From Spirochaetota bacterium (GTDB lineage: Bacteria > Spirochaetota > UBA4802 > UBA5368): a DNA stretch of 43,796 nt. Both the position numbers and the translations under genes were made by a program. Below are positions 17,423 to 29,376 of this stretch, piece after piece (within the stretch, counting starts at the first letter, position 1; every line of letters starts with the position of its first letter). The notes beneath the pieces were generated by a model. That model saw nothing but the letters and a program-made list of their open reading frames with translations. It had not been told where the DNA came from and searched no databases. The stretch is taken from positions 1 through 43,796 of the forward strand of contig JADFDB010000006.1 in assembly GCA_018263175.1 (NCBI GenBank). Reading direction: 5' to 3'.

Positions 17423-19219
17423 CTATTCGGCGTACATGCGATCGATCAGCGGTTTGTAGATCTCGGCGACCGCCTTGCGTTTGATCTTCATGGTCGGCGT
17501 GATCTCACCGTCCTCCACGGTGAATTCCTTCGCGAGGAGGGTGAAGCGCTTGATCTTCTCGAACTCGGCAAATTCCTTCGAGCACTCTTCTATACGCTTC
17601 CGGTAAAAGTCGACGATCTCCGGCCGTGCGATGAGCTCCTCGTGAGAGGCATGGGCGATGCCATGCTCCTTCGCGTACTCGACGAGCGCCTCGAACGAGG
17701 GCACGATGAGGGCGCTGACGTACTTGCGCTGGTCGCCGATGACGGCAATCTGCTCGATGAAGTGGTCGGCGCCGACGGTGCTCTCGATGAGCTGCGGCGC
17801 GATATATTTCCCGCCCGATGTCTTCATGAGGTCCTTGATGCGCTCCGTGATGCGCAGCTCACCGTTCACCTCGAAGAAACCGGCGTCGCCCGTGCGGAAG
17901 AAGCCGTCGGCGGTGAAGACCTCGGCGGTCGCCTCGGGCTTCTTGTAATAGCCCTTCATGATGTTCCCGCCGCGGATGAGGATCTCGCCGTTCGCCTCGT
18001 CGATCTTCACCTCGATGTTGTCGAGGGGCTTGCCGACCGCTCCAAATCTGAAAAAATGCGGCTCGTGGCAGGTAACCGTCGCCGTCGTCTCGGTAAGCCC
18101 GTAGCCGTAGCAGATGAAGACGCCGGTTGCGTAGAAGAACTCCTCGATCTCCTGCGAGAGCGGGGCTCCGGCGCACGGGAAGAACTTGATTCGGCCGCCC
18201 GTGATGTCACGAAGCTTGGAGAGCACCAGTTTGTCGGCCAGACCGTACTTCAGCGCGAGCCAGGGGCCGACGAATGCTTTATCGCGCTTCTTTTCGTTGC
18301 GTGCCGCGCCGGTGCGTATGGCCCAGTTGAAGAGCTTTCTTTTTGCCGGCGGCGCGGCCTCGAGGCGGTTGAAGACCGTCGCGTAGATCTTTTCGTAGAA
18401 ACGCGGCACCGCACACATTATGGTGGGTTTCGCCTCCTGGATGAACTCCACAATCTTCTTGGTATCGTCGAGGTAGTTGTTCGTCATGCCGACGGCGAGC
18501 GCGTAATAGGTCCAGATTCGCTCGAAGACGTGCGAGAGCGGCAGGAAGCAGAGCGAGACATCGTTTTCGTTGGGGTCGATGAGCCGCCGGTCATGCCGCT
18601 CCTTCTGGAAGATGATGTTGGAATGCGCGAGCATCACCCCCTTGGGCTCCCCCGTGGTGCCGGAGGTGTAGATGATGGTGAGCAGGTCTTCGGGGACACC
18701 GCGCGCCATGCGCTCGTCGAATTCCCTGTCGCGGTCCGACTTCCGCCCGATCTCGAGGAAATCGCCGAAGTACATGACGTCGGCCGACCGGGCGATCGGG
18801 AGCTTTTCATTGAAGACGACGATCTTCTTTAGAAATTCGTTTCTGCCGAAAATCTGCATGGCCTTGTCGTACTGTTCCCGGTCACCGACGAAGAGCACCG
18901 CGATCTCCGCGTCGTTGATGATGTATTCGGCCTGCTTCGCCGTGTTTGTGGGATAGATCGGCACCGGAATGGCCCTGACGCAGAGGGCGCCGATGTCGGC
19001 AATGCTCCACCGGGGCATGTTCTGAGAGAAGATGCCCGCCGTCTTTTGCTCGCCGATGCCGCATTCGATAAGCGCCTTGCCGACGGCGCGCACCTGCTCG
19101 CCGAACGACCGCCACGACGTCTCCTCCCATTCGGCGCCGGGCTTGTAGCGGAGGGCTATGCGGTCGCCGTATTTTTCGACCTGCTGCCGGAACACCTGTG
19201 AGTAATGACGATAGTCCAT
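17423..19219 (-). CDS. Long-chain fatty-acid--CoA ligase (AMP-forming)
   Basis: 'TIIYTSGTTGEPKGVMLAH', 'YGLTETTATVTCH', 'FRTGDAGFFEVNGELRITERIKDLMKTSGGKYIAPQLIE'; start MDYRHYSQ at 19219. Confidence 0.93.
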   Translation of the reverse strand: MDYRHYSQVFRQQVEKYGDRIALRYKPGAEWEETSWRSFGEQVRAVGKALIECGIGEQKTAGIFSQNMPRWSIADIGALCVRAIPVPIYPTNTAKQAEYIINDAEIAVLFVGDREQYDKAMQIFGRNEFLKKIVVFNEKLPIARSADVMYFGDFLEIGRKSDRDREFDERMARGVPEDLLTIIYTSGTTGEPKGVMLAHSNIIFQKERHDRRLIDPNENDVSLCFLPLSHVFERIWTYYALAVGMTNNYLDDTKKIVEFIQEAKPTIMCAVPRFYEKIYATVFNRLEAAPPAKRKLFNWAIRTGAARNEKKRDKAFVGPWLALKYGLADKLVLSKLRDITGGRIKFFPCAGAPLSQEIEEFFYATGVFICYGYGLTETTATVTCHEPHFFRFGAVGKPLDNIEVKIDEANGEILIRGGNIMKGYYKKPEATAEVFTADGFFRTGDAGFFEVNGELRITERIKDLMKTSGGKYIAPQLIESTVGADHFIEQIAVIGDQRKYVSALIVPSFEALVEYAKEHGIAHASHEELIARPEIVDFYRKRIEECSKEFAEFEKIKRFTLLAKEFTVEDGEITPTMKIKRKAVAEIYKPLIDRMYAE

Positions 19220-19335
19220 TGTATCCAATCCTCCTGTGTGTGATGTTGCTGTTGTGGTCCCCATAATGGGTCGCCGGGGATGCACAAATATTCATGTAAC
19301 CAATTATGTAATAAGTCAAGATTATTTAAAATAGG

Positions 19336-19496
19336 CTTATCGCAAATCTCAGGGATGTCGGGCTTACTCTGGCTGCAGGCGAGGGGAAGCCGGCCTGTCC
19401 CTCAACTATGTGAGAATTCTAATATAGTTGTTGCGAACCTCGTCTTCTCCCCGCCGGCGGCGGGGAGAAGACGTATTTTCAGGGGTATGCGATAAG
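19336..19496. repeat. Nested inverted-repeat element (possible REP/MITE-like)
   Basis: Outer arms CTTATCGCA (19336-19344) / TGCGATAAG (19488-19496); inner CAACTAT...ATAGTTG; core hairpin CGTCTTCTCCCCGCC-GGC-GGCGGGGAGAAGACG at 19441-19473. Confidence 0.6.
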
Positions 19497-19529
19497 ATGG
19501 AAGTTCCGGGAAAGTGCCGGCGAAGGTGT

Positions 19530-21071
19530 TCACCGAAAATTGAGACAGCGGATAAACTCGTCGTTGAAATCGGCGCGCATGGTGAGCTCGACGACGCTGA
19601 GCGCGTCGCGAAGCGAACGGCACCTGCCGATGAACGCGTGGTCCGTGCATGCGCGCTCGGCCGCCGCGAGGCTCGTATTGCCCAGAAAGCGGTAGGCGGC
19701 GTTCGGGAAGTCGGGCAGGAAGCCGAGCGTACGGAAATTCTCGATGTCGAGATTCTCGCCGAAGGCCCCGGCGACGAGAACGTGTTCGATTCGCCCGGCA
19801 TCGTACGCGGCCTCTACGAGGAGTATGCGCGCGGCGGCAAGGCTGGCGCCCTTGGCCAACTGGATGTTCCGGATGTCCTTCTGGGTGATCGAAACGCCGC
19901 GATCGAGCAGGCAGGCCGTTGTGCCGCCTTGATTCACGACGCGGCCGCTGAATATCGCGGAAGTCTCCGCCGCCGCGCGGTCGAAGGCGCCGCTGCCGCG
20001 CACAACGCCCTCGCGGAGCATGATGGCCAGCGCGTCGATAATGCCGGTGCCGCAGATTCCTACGGGTGCGGCGCCGCCGATTATCTGCGGGCGGAGAATT
20101 CCGTTCACGGCGGTATAATGATTGATCGCGCCCTCGTCGGCCGTCATGCCGGAGGATATGTTCATGCCCTCGAGTGCCGGGCCCATGGCGCAGGAAGCGG
20201 CGTAGACCGTGCCGGCATCATCGCGCAAAAACATCTCGCCGTTGGTGCCGATGTCGATGAAGAACACGTTGCGCTCGAGGCCCATAAGCTCCGACAGGGC
20301 AAGGCCGCCGACGAGGTCCCCACCGAGGAAGGCCGAGGCCGAGGGGAGCGCCGCGATGCGGGCCGCGGGCAGAAGGTCCTCAAGCGCGGTGTGCTGATCG
20401 TAGTCGAGCTCCCGCGCGGTGTAGGGGTGTACGCCGAGCGTCCTGACGTCGATGTCGAAGAAGAGATGGGTCATGGTCGTGTTGCCCGAGACGACGAGGA
20501 GGCCGATGTCGTCCGGGGTCATGCCGCTTCCCGAAAGGCCTGCGGCTATGGATGAGGCGACCGCGGAGCGAATTACGCGCACCAGCGATTCGCGGAGTGC
20601 CGGATCCGCTGAGGCGGCGATGCGCGCGATGACGTCGTGGCCGTGGCGCCGCTGCGGATTGAGGAACGAGCCGAGCGGGTGGGCCGGGCCGTCCGGGCGC
20701 TCGACGATGGAGAGCTGTACCGTGGTGGTGCCGATATCGAGCGCGACTGCCGGGTCGTGCAGGCGCGAGGGAAGCGGCCTCTCGGAGCGTGCCGCCGCGG
20801 CGGGAGGGACGCGCACCGTCATGTCGTTTTCGAGTGTGGTACGGCAGGCGAGACGCGCGCGCGGTTCCGATGGAAAGAAGCGCTTCTCCGCGTCGGAGCG
20901 CTCCGCTGCGCCGGACTCGATCAGCACGCCGCACTTGCCGCAGATCCCCTTTCCGCCGCAGGGGGTGCGCAGGAGCGCCCCCATGTCCGCGAGCGCGTCG
21001 ATGAGCGGCGTTCCCCTGTCGAATTCGCGGGACGCGCCGCCGGGTGCAAGGGTCAGAAGTAATTTTTCCAT
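19530..21071 (-). CDS. RACo-like ASKHA-domain reductive activator with N-terminal 2Fe-2S ferredoxin (DUF4445 family)
   Basis: 'CGGKGICGKCGVLIESG...ACRT' 2Fe-2S motif, 'ALDIGTTTVQLSIV', 'FIDIGTNGEMFL', 'GICGTGIIDALAIM', 'VAGAFGENLDIEN'. Confidence 0.9.
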   Translation of the reverse strand: MEKLLLTLAPGGASREFDRGTPLIDALADMGALLRTPCGGKGICGKCGVLIESGAAERSDAEKRFFPSEPRARLACRTTLENDMTVRVPPAAAARSERPLPSRLHDPAVALDIGTTTVQLSIVERPDGPAHPLGSFLNPQRRHGHDVIARIAASADPALRESLVRVIRSAVASSIAAGLSGSGMTPDDIGLLVVSGNTTMTHLFFDIDVRTLGVHPYTARELDYDQHTALEDLLPAARIAALPSASAFLGGDLVGGLALSELMGLERNVFFIDIGTNGEMFLRDDAGTVYAASCAMGPALEGMNISSGMTADEGAINHYTAVNGILRPQIIGGAAPVGICGTGIIDALAIMLREGVVRGSGAFDRAAAETSAIFSGRVVNQGGTTACLLDRGVSITQKDIRNIQLAKGASLAAARILLVEAAYDAGRIEHVLVAGAFGENLDIENFRTLGFLPDFPNAAYRFLGNTSLAAAERACTDHAFIGRCRSLRDALSVVELTMRADFNDEFIRCLNFR

Positions 21072-21242
21072 TACACCGGGTTGTTGCATACGCGGACGGC
21101 AAAATCAAATTATTTTTTTGCTCCTTCGCCGGTGCTCACACGGCGCGCCGGGAAGGTACGGGTTTTTTAATTGCTTTTTAATCACAAACTTTTATAAATA
21201 GCTGCCATCGCGCCGCCGAGGCGCTCCCGGCACAGGGCATTT

Positions 21243-22415
21243 ATGGACGATTTCACCATCATCTCGTATCCCGGAACAAAGGACGAGTCGCTTCTTTCCC
21301 TGGCGGAGGAGCGCTCGAAATACCTGATGCCCTTCGGTGGCAGGTTCCGCATCGTCGATTTTACCATACGAAATTCCGCCTCGTCGGGTGCGCGCCACAC
21401 CATCATCTACAACAACTACGAGGACGAGCTCGAGTCGTACGTTGAGAATTACGGGCCGTTCAAGGACAAGAAGTTCCCCGCCATTAAAGTCGTTTCGCGC
21501 GGGTACTCCGACGTCAAGTTCTGCTACAACCTCGTGATGGACAGCAATACCGATTACTACATCATCTATAACGGCGACAATCCGTCGATCATCGATTTCT
21601 CCGAGCTCATCGACAAATACAAGAAAAAGAAAAAATCGGGGGCGATGCTCTTCAGCATGAAGACGTCGAGCAGGGAGTCGATGGCCTATACCATCCTCAT
21701 CACCAATCAGAAGAGCCTTCTCGCCGTCATCAACGAGGCGATGGACGAGGACAGGCACGCGCCGAATCTCTTCGAGATGATCATCAACGCGCTCATCAAC
21801 CGGGGAATACGGCGTGAGGTGCTCCACGCTCATTACTGGCCCATAAAGAGCATACCCGATTACTACCGGTTAAACATGGCGCTGATGAGAAGCCGGGATC
21901 TTTTCTCCCGCGTTTTCGACGATCCGGCCATGAGGGGGTTCATTCCCCGCGCGGGGGTCGCGTTTCTCGGGAAGCACGCCAGGGTGGCGGGCTCCTTTAT
22001 AAGCGACAACTGCGTCATCGAGGGGACCGTGCAGAACTCCATCATTTTTCCGGGCGTCGGGATCGATGAAAAGGCGACGGTCCGGGACTCGATCGTGCTT
22101 CCCTTCAACCGGATCGGCCCCGGCGCATACGTCGTCAAATCGGTCATCGACGAGCGGACGCCCCCGCGTCAGGACGACCCTGCAGGCGTCCGGCATACCA
22201 TAGGCAGCCGTTGCCATGTGGGCTCCGAACACGAACAGCTCAAGAGCAAGGACTATCCCCGGTCGATCTACCAGAGCATAACGCTCATCGGCAAGGACTC
22301 GCTCATCCCGGACGGCGCCCGCGTCGGCGGGGCGTGTTATGTTTCATCGGGCCGCGGGGACGAGTTCTTCTCGAAAAGCAAGTATCTCTATGACGGGCTG
22401 TCGGTCGTAAAATGA
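21243..22415 (+). CDS. GlgC/GlgD-like sugar-1-phosphate nucleotidyltransferase family protein, degenerate N-terminal motif
   Basis: 'KYLMPFGGRFRIVDFTIRNSASSGARHTIIYNNY', left-handed beta-helix-like C-terminus 'SFISDNCVIEGTVQNSIIFPGVGIDEKATVRDSIVLP'. Confidence 0.8.
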   Translation: MDDFTIISYPGTKDESLLSLAEERSKYLMPFGGRFRIVDFTIRNSASSGARHTIIYNNYEDELESYVENYGPFKDKKFPAIKVVSRGYSDVKFCYNLVMDSNTDYYIIYNGDNPSIIDFSELIDKYKKKKKSGAMLFSMKTSSRESMAYTILITNQKSLLAVINEAMDEDRHAPNLFEMIINALINRGIRREVLHAHYWPIKSIPDYYRLNMALMRSRDLFSRVFDDPAMRGFIPRAGVAFLGKHARVAGSFISDNCVIEGTVQNSIIFPGVGIDEKATVRDSIVLPFNRIGPGAYVVKSVIDERTPPRQDDPAGVRHTIGSRCHVGSEHEQLKSKDYPRSIYQSITLIGKDSLIPDGARVGGACYVSSGRGDEFFSKSKYLYDGLSVVK

Positions 22416-22487
22416 TGTTTTGCCGCCCGGCTTCGCCCGATGTCGTCGCGATCAATCCATTGAGAATGTCGGAACCGGGAACGCCCC

Positions 22488-23147
22488 ATGTTCATTCCTT
22501 ATAAGGACGAGAATCCTACCGGCCGCTTCGCGGTCGTGACCTTCCTTCTCATCATCGCCAATTGCGCCGTCTTTGCCGGCCAGGTTTTCACGCCCGCGGG
22601 CTTCGAGGCGGCCACGTCCCGGTTCGCGTTCAATCCGGTCTCGCTTGACGGAGGGGCCGCCGGCTCCCCGTTCCCGGCAATCGGGCCGCTCTTTTCGCTC
22701 GTATCGTATATGTTTTTCCACGGCGGGCTTTCGCACCTGGGCTTCAACATGCTCTTCCTCTGGATATTCGGCAACAACGTTGAGGACCGCATGACGCGCG
22801 GCGGCTACCTCCTCTTCTATTTGATAACGGGTATCATCGCCGCGCTCGCCTTCGCGGCCCGCACCCCGGATGCCGATGTCCCGCTCGTCGGCGCCTCCGG
22901 CGCGATATCGGCCGTGCTCGGCGCATACCTGTTCATGTTTCCCGCCGCGAGAATCCACGTCTGGATGCTCTTCTTCACGATGCGGATGCCGGCGTTCGTA
23001 TTCCTGCCGATATGGTTCCTGCTTCAGATTTCCGGATTGTTCGGGGGCGCCGACAGCATCGCGTGGATCAGCCACATCGCAGGGTTCACGGCGGGAGTAC
23101 TGTTATACAAGTTGTTTACCGTGGATCGAGGAAGGACCGGGCAATGA
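22488..23147 (+). CDS. Rhomboid-family intramembrane serine protease
   Basis: 'FFHGGLSHLGFNMLFLWIFGNNVED', 'GASGAISAVLGAYL', 'SHIAGFTAG'. Confidence 0.93.
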   Translation: MFIPYKDENPTGRFAVVTFLLIIANCAVFAGQVFTPAGFEAATSRFAFNPVSLDGGAAGSPFPAIGPLFSLVSYMFFHGGLSHLGFNMLFLWIFGNNVEDRMTRGGYLLFYLITGIIAALAFAARTPDADVPLVGASGAISAVLGAYLFMFPAARIHVWMLFFTMRMPAFVFLPIWFLLQISGLFGGADSIAWISHIAGFTAGVLLYKLFTVDRGRTGQ

Positions 23148-23196
23148 CGATTTTTACCGTCGGCGGATATCTCGATCGTTCAATGGAGGCGGTACA

Positions 23197-24867
23197 ATGA
23201 GAAGGATGGCGGCACTGGTTCTCTGGCTGTCGGTAACGGCCCCGCTCTGGGCCGCCGAGATAGCCGTGATTCCCTACCGGGTGGAGAATTCCTCGGAACA
23301 GTTTAACGAGGCCGTCGGCGCGGAGTACGCGAAGCTGCTCGGGGTGGCCCTGATTTTAAAAAAAGGCATCGAGCCGTACCCGCCGCAGGAGCTCGAGATC
23401 GATATGAGGAGCTTTGCCATAGACCCGCGGCGCCCCATACGCGGCGATTCACTCGACGCGCTCGGGCGGGGGCGCTATATCGATCTCATTCTGACGGGCA
23501 CGCTGTCGCGCTCGGGGGATGTGTATACCTCGGAAAGCGTGCTCTACTCGACGGCCCAGCGCAAGGTCATCTCGAGGGAACGGGTTCGGGCGGACGGCCT
23601 TTTTGCTCTCGCCGAGAAGGACATACGCGAGATCTTCGTCACCTATCCGGACCGCGCCGCCCCCGGCGACGGAGGCTCGTCCGTCGATGCCGCGGTGGTG
23701 CTTGATACGTCGTATAACCTTGGCCGGGAGTGGGAGGCCGTCAACAAAGGTCTTGCCGGCTTCGCCTCGGCGGTGTCCGGCGACTGGGAGGGCTCTCTAC
23801 GCCTGTTTCTGGTGCCGTTCTCCGACGCGTCCCCGGCACCGAAGGCCGCCCGGGCCATAACATCCCCCCTGTCACTGAAGCGTGAGCTCGGCTCGATCAG
23901 GCCCCGGGGCGGTGCCGGTCCGGCCGCTCTCGGAAAGGCGCTCGCGTACGCGCTCAATTCGGTCCCCTGGCGCAGGGAGGCGAAAAAGATCATGCTGGTC
24001 ATATCCAATTCGCCCGCCCGCGACGTGTCCTCCGCGGAACGAGCCGCCCTCGGGGCGCGCAACAAGGGGATTGCGGTCTACACCGTGCCGCTCGGCCGCA
24101 TAGGGCGGGACGAGGCCGAGGCGATGCGGCAGATGGCGATCACCGGGCGCGGACGCTCGTTCCCGGTGGCCTACCGGCAGCGCGTGTATAACGCGGAGGG
24201 GAAGACGATCGACGTTTTCATGCAGTCCGGCCGGCTGTTCCATGCCGGGAGCCCGGGGGAACGGTGGAAAAACGGCCTTTTCGACGAGGGGGGCGGGGGA
24301 AGGCTCATGCGCCCGAAGCCCTTCCTCTCGGAGCTTTTCTACGATGAGAAGCGGTATGACGTCAATGCCTATACGATGGGCGAGCGTTACGCCGACATCG
24401 CCGGGGTCCGCGTGATAAACAGGGAGCGGCTCGAGAGCAACGTCGACACCCTGCTGGCGGGTATCGGAGAGGCGCATGCCGCGACGCTTGCCAGGGGCGG
24501 CGCGCGAAGGGCGGCGGCCAAGGCCCTCGTCTCCGACGAGCGCCTTTCGCTCTGGTTGCAGATCTCCGATCATGCGCTCGTCGAGTTCTTCGAAAAGCGG
24601 ACCGCGCCGGGCCGCTATGTGACCCTCGGCGTGATGGTGAGGATGAAACCCGATGAGGCCTACGGGTTCGATTTCAGCCCGCGGCGAATCCTGACCGGCA
24701 TCGAGGACGCACAGGTTCCCGGCATGGCAAGGGCGACGCTTCGCGAGATCATGGAGAGGCCCGAATACTACACGGCGAACGGGCTCATGCGCCCACCGGT
24801 ATGGTTTATCCGCGTGAAGGTGGAGCGCGTCGAACGGCTCGGGGACGAGGCGGACATCAGGGACTGA
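23197..24867 (+). CDS. Secreted hypothetical protein with vWA-like central domain
   Basis: Signal peptide 'MRRMAALVLWLSVTAPLWAAEIAVIPYRVEN'; 'VVLDTSYNLGREWEAVNKGL...KKIMLVISNSPARD' resembles a vWA fold with degenerate MIDAS; start 23197 preferred over 22870. Confidence 0.6.
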   Translation: MRRMAALVLWLSVTAPLWAAEIAVIPYRVENSSEQFNEAVGAEYAKLLGVALILKKGIEPYPPQELEIDMRSFAIDPRRPIRGDSLDALGRGRYIDLILTGTLSRSGDVYTSESVLYSTAQRKVISRERVRADGLFALAEKDIREIFVTYPDRAAPGDGGSSVDAAVVLDTSYNLGREWEAVNKGLAGFASAVSGDWEGSLRLFLVPFSDASPAPKAARAITSPLSLKRELGSIRPRGGAGPAALGKALAYALNSVPWRREAKKIMLVISNSPARDVSSAERAALGARNKGIAVYTVPLGRIGRDEAEAMRQMAITGRGRSFPVAYRQRVYNAEGKTIDVFMQSGRLFHAGSPGERWKNGLFDEGGGGRLMRPKPFLSELFYDEKRYDVNAYTMGERYADIAGVRVINRERLESNVDTLLAGIGEAHAATLARGGARRAAAKALVSDERLSLWLQISDHALVEFFEKRTAPGRYVTLGVMVRMKPDEAYGFDFSPRRILTGIEDAQVPGMARATLREIMERPEYYTANGLMRPPVWFIRVKVERVERLGDEADIRD

Positions 24868-26347
24868 CGGCGTTCCCGCGGCGTTCACGAACGGCCATGT
24901 AACGGGAGACATTGCCGATGGACCGCACGGCGGAGCCGAGATCGTCGAACACCGGGATGCCGCGGGAGAGAAAGGCCGCTCGCGCGGAACGCATCAGCTT
25001 TTCCACATCCATCGAATCCGCTCCGCGCAGGTGATTGGGGAGCACCGCGACCACGGGCTTCCCCCCGGCGTCGACGGCCTCCCGCGCGGCGTCGGCGAGT
25101 GCCTCGACCGGTACGATCTCCTCGAGGGGGGGATTGCTGAACATGCCGAGCGCCGCCTTGTAGTGGTAGAGGAGCTGAACGAGCACCTGGATGTCCACGC
25201 GCTCGTCGCGCGCGGCGAGAAGCAGCACGTCCCTGAGTATGTTCGCCGGCACGTAGGGGTTCGCCACGTCGATCGGGTTCGCCGCGCTCGATCCCGGTTT
25301 CGGCAGCAGGGCCATAATCGCCTCCTGTAAATCCGCCGCGAGCACGGGCAGCTCCATGCCGTACGCGTCAGCCGCGTCCGCGGCCGCGACGCCGAGCGCG
25401 CCGCCGCCGCCCACGATGCTGATGCCGCGATAGCGCCGCCACGGCAGGCGGGTGAACGCGAGGGCCGTGTCGGCCATCGCGGGGATCGAGTCGACGCTGA
25501 CGGCGTTGCACTGGCGAAGCAGCGAGTCCCATATAACGCGCGAGCCGCCCATGGACGCCGTGTGGCTCGCGACGGCCTTGCCTCCGGCCTCGGACAGGCC
25601 GCCCTTGTAAACGATCACCGGCTTTCCGGCACAGACGTCGCGAAGGCGCGAGTAAAAACACCTCCCGTCGTCCACGCCCTCTATGTACATCCCGATGATG
25701 TCCGTCTGCGGGTCCCTGCCGAAATATTCGAGCAGTTCGGTTTCGCGCAGGTCCGCGCCGTTTCCGAAGCTGATCGCTGCGCTGAATCCGATGCCGTGCC
25801 ATGTGCCCATGTGCGCGATATCGATGGTATGGCCGCCGCTCTGCGACAGGAAGGCGAAACGGCCGGCCTCGCGCGAGAGGGCCGGGCCCGGCAGCAGGGT
25901 GAGCCCGCCGCGGGGACTGTACACGCCGAAGCAGTTGGGGCCGATGACGCGGATCCCCCGCGCGGCGATGGCACGCACGCGCTCCTCGAGGGCCGCTCCC
26001 TCCGGCGTCCCCGATTCCCTGAAGCCGGCGGACAAAATTTCGGCCCCCGCGGCGCCCTTCCGCCTGCACGACTCGAGCGCGTCGGGAACGAGGTGGGCGG
26101 GAAGAGCGATGATGGCGAAATCGATATCGCCAGGAATGGCCTCGACGCTGGTGCGGATATCGAGCCCATGGATGGAGCCGCCCTTCGGATTGACCGGGAA
26201 GAGCTCGCCATCGAAGCCGATGCTTATGAGCGAGGATAAAATTCCGCTTCCGAAGCCGAATCCGCTCGAGGTTACGCCCACAACCGCGACCCTCCGCGGG
26301 TTGAGGATCCGTTCCATCGTTTCGGCGGCTCTGTCCGTGGTGTTCAT
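24857..26347 (-). CDS. NDP-forming acyl-CoA synthetase alpha subunit-like (CoA-binding/ligase domains, no ATP-grasp seen)
   Basis: 'RVAVVGVTSSGFGFGSGILSSL', 'VIGPNCFGVYSPRGGL', 'FLSQSGGHTID', 'VASHTASMGGS', 'VGGGGALGVAAADAA'. Confidence 0.85.
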   Translation of the reverse strand: MNTTDRAAETMERILNPRRVAVVGVTSSGFGFGSGILSSLISIGFDGELFPVNPKGGSIHGLDIRTSVEAIPGDIDFAIIALPAHLVPDALESCRRKGAAGAEILSAGFRESGTPEGAALEERVRAIAARGIRVIGPNCFGVYSPRGGLTLLPGPALSREAGRFAFLSQSGGHTIDIAHMGTWHGIGFSAAISFGNGADLRETELLEYFGRDPQTDIIGMYIEGVDDGRCFYSRLRDVCAGKPVIVYKGGLSEAGGKAVASHTASMGGSRVIWDSLLRQCNAVSVDSIPAMADTALAFTRLPWRRYRGISIVGGGGALGVAAADAADAYGMELPVLAADLQEAIMALLPKPGSSAANPIDVANPYVPANILRDVLLLAARDERVDIQVLVQLLYHYKAALGMFSNPPLEEIVPVEALADAAREAVDAGGKPVVAVLPNHLRGADSMDVEKLMRSARAAFLSRGIPVFDDLGSAVRSIGNVSRYMAVRERRGNAVSP

Positions 26348-26460
26348 GAATGTCGTCTCCCGTCGGCAAGCGCGTGTTGGACGGCGTGCGATGAGCGCTC
26401 CGCAATCAAAAATGAGACGGAGCGGAGCGTGAATGTCAACCGCTTATTGGGCTTTTGCGC

Positions 26461-26489
26461 TTGACGTTCCCGTATTAATGGGATATATT
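26461..26489 (+). promoter_or_regulatory. Sigma70-type promoter upstream of clpB
   Basis: TTGACG - 17 nt - TATATT. Confidence 0.6.
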
Positions 26490-26655
26490 TTAATCAGCGG
26501 CGGGGGAGCGGCGTTCCTCCCCTTCCTGGAATAGCCGTTATATAGACAAAAAAAGAGACGCTCCGCATTGTGCTTGCAGTATACCATCCGGCATCTCCAT
26601 AGTTCCGTCGATGTATCGCCTGCCTCGTGTGTTATAACGTTTGGAGGATGTAGAT

Positions 26656-29235
<2,580 letters not shown>

Positions 29236-29376
29236 TCGCTCCGCGGACGGCGCCGGACGGCTGCGCGCCGCCGGGGCCCCGCTCCGCGGCACGGGGGACG
29301 CCTGCACTATCCTCATGGAGCCCGCGAATTGAAGCGCGGGCGGAGTTAATGCCAATCGAAGCGGCTGCCCTCCGGT

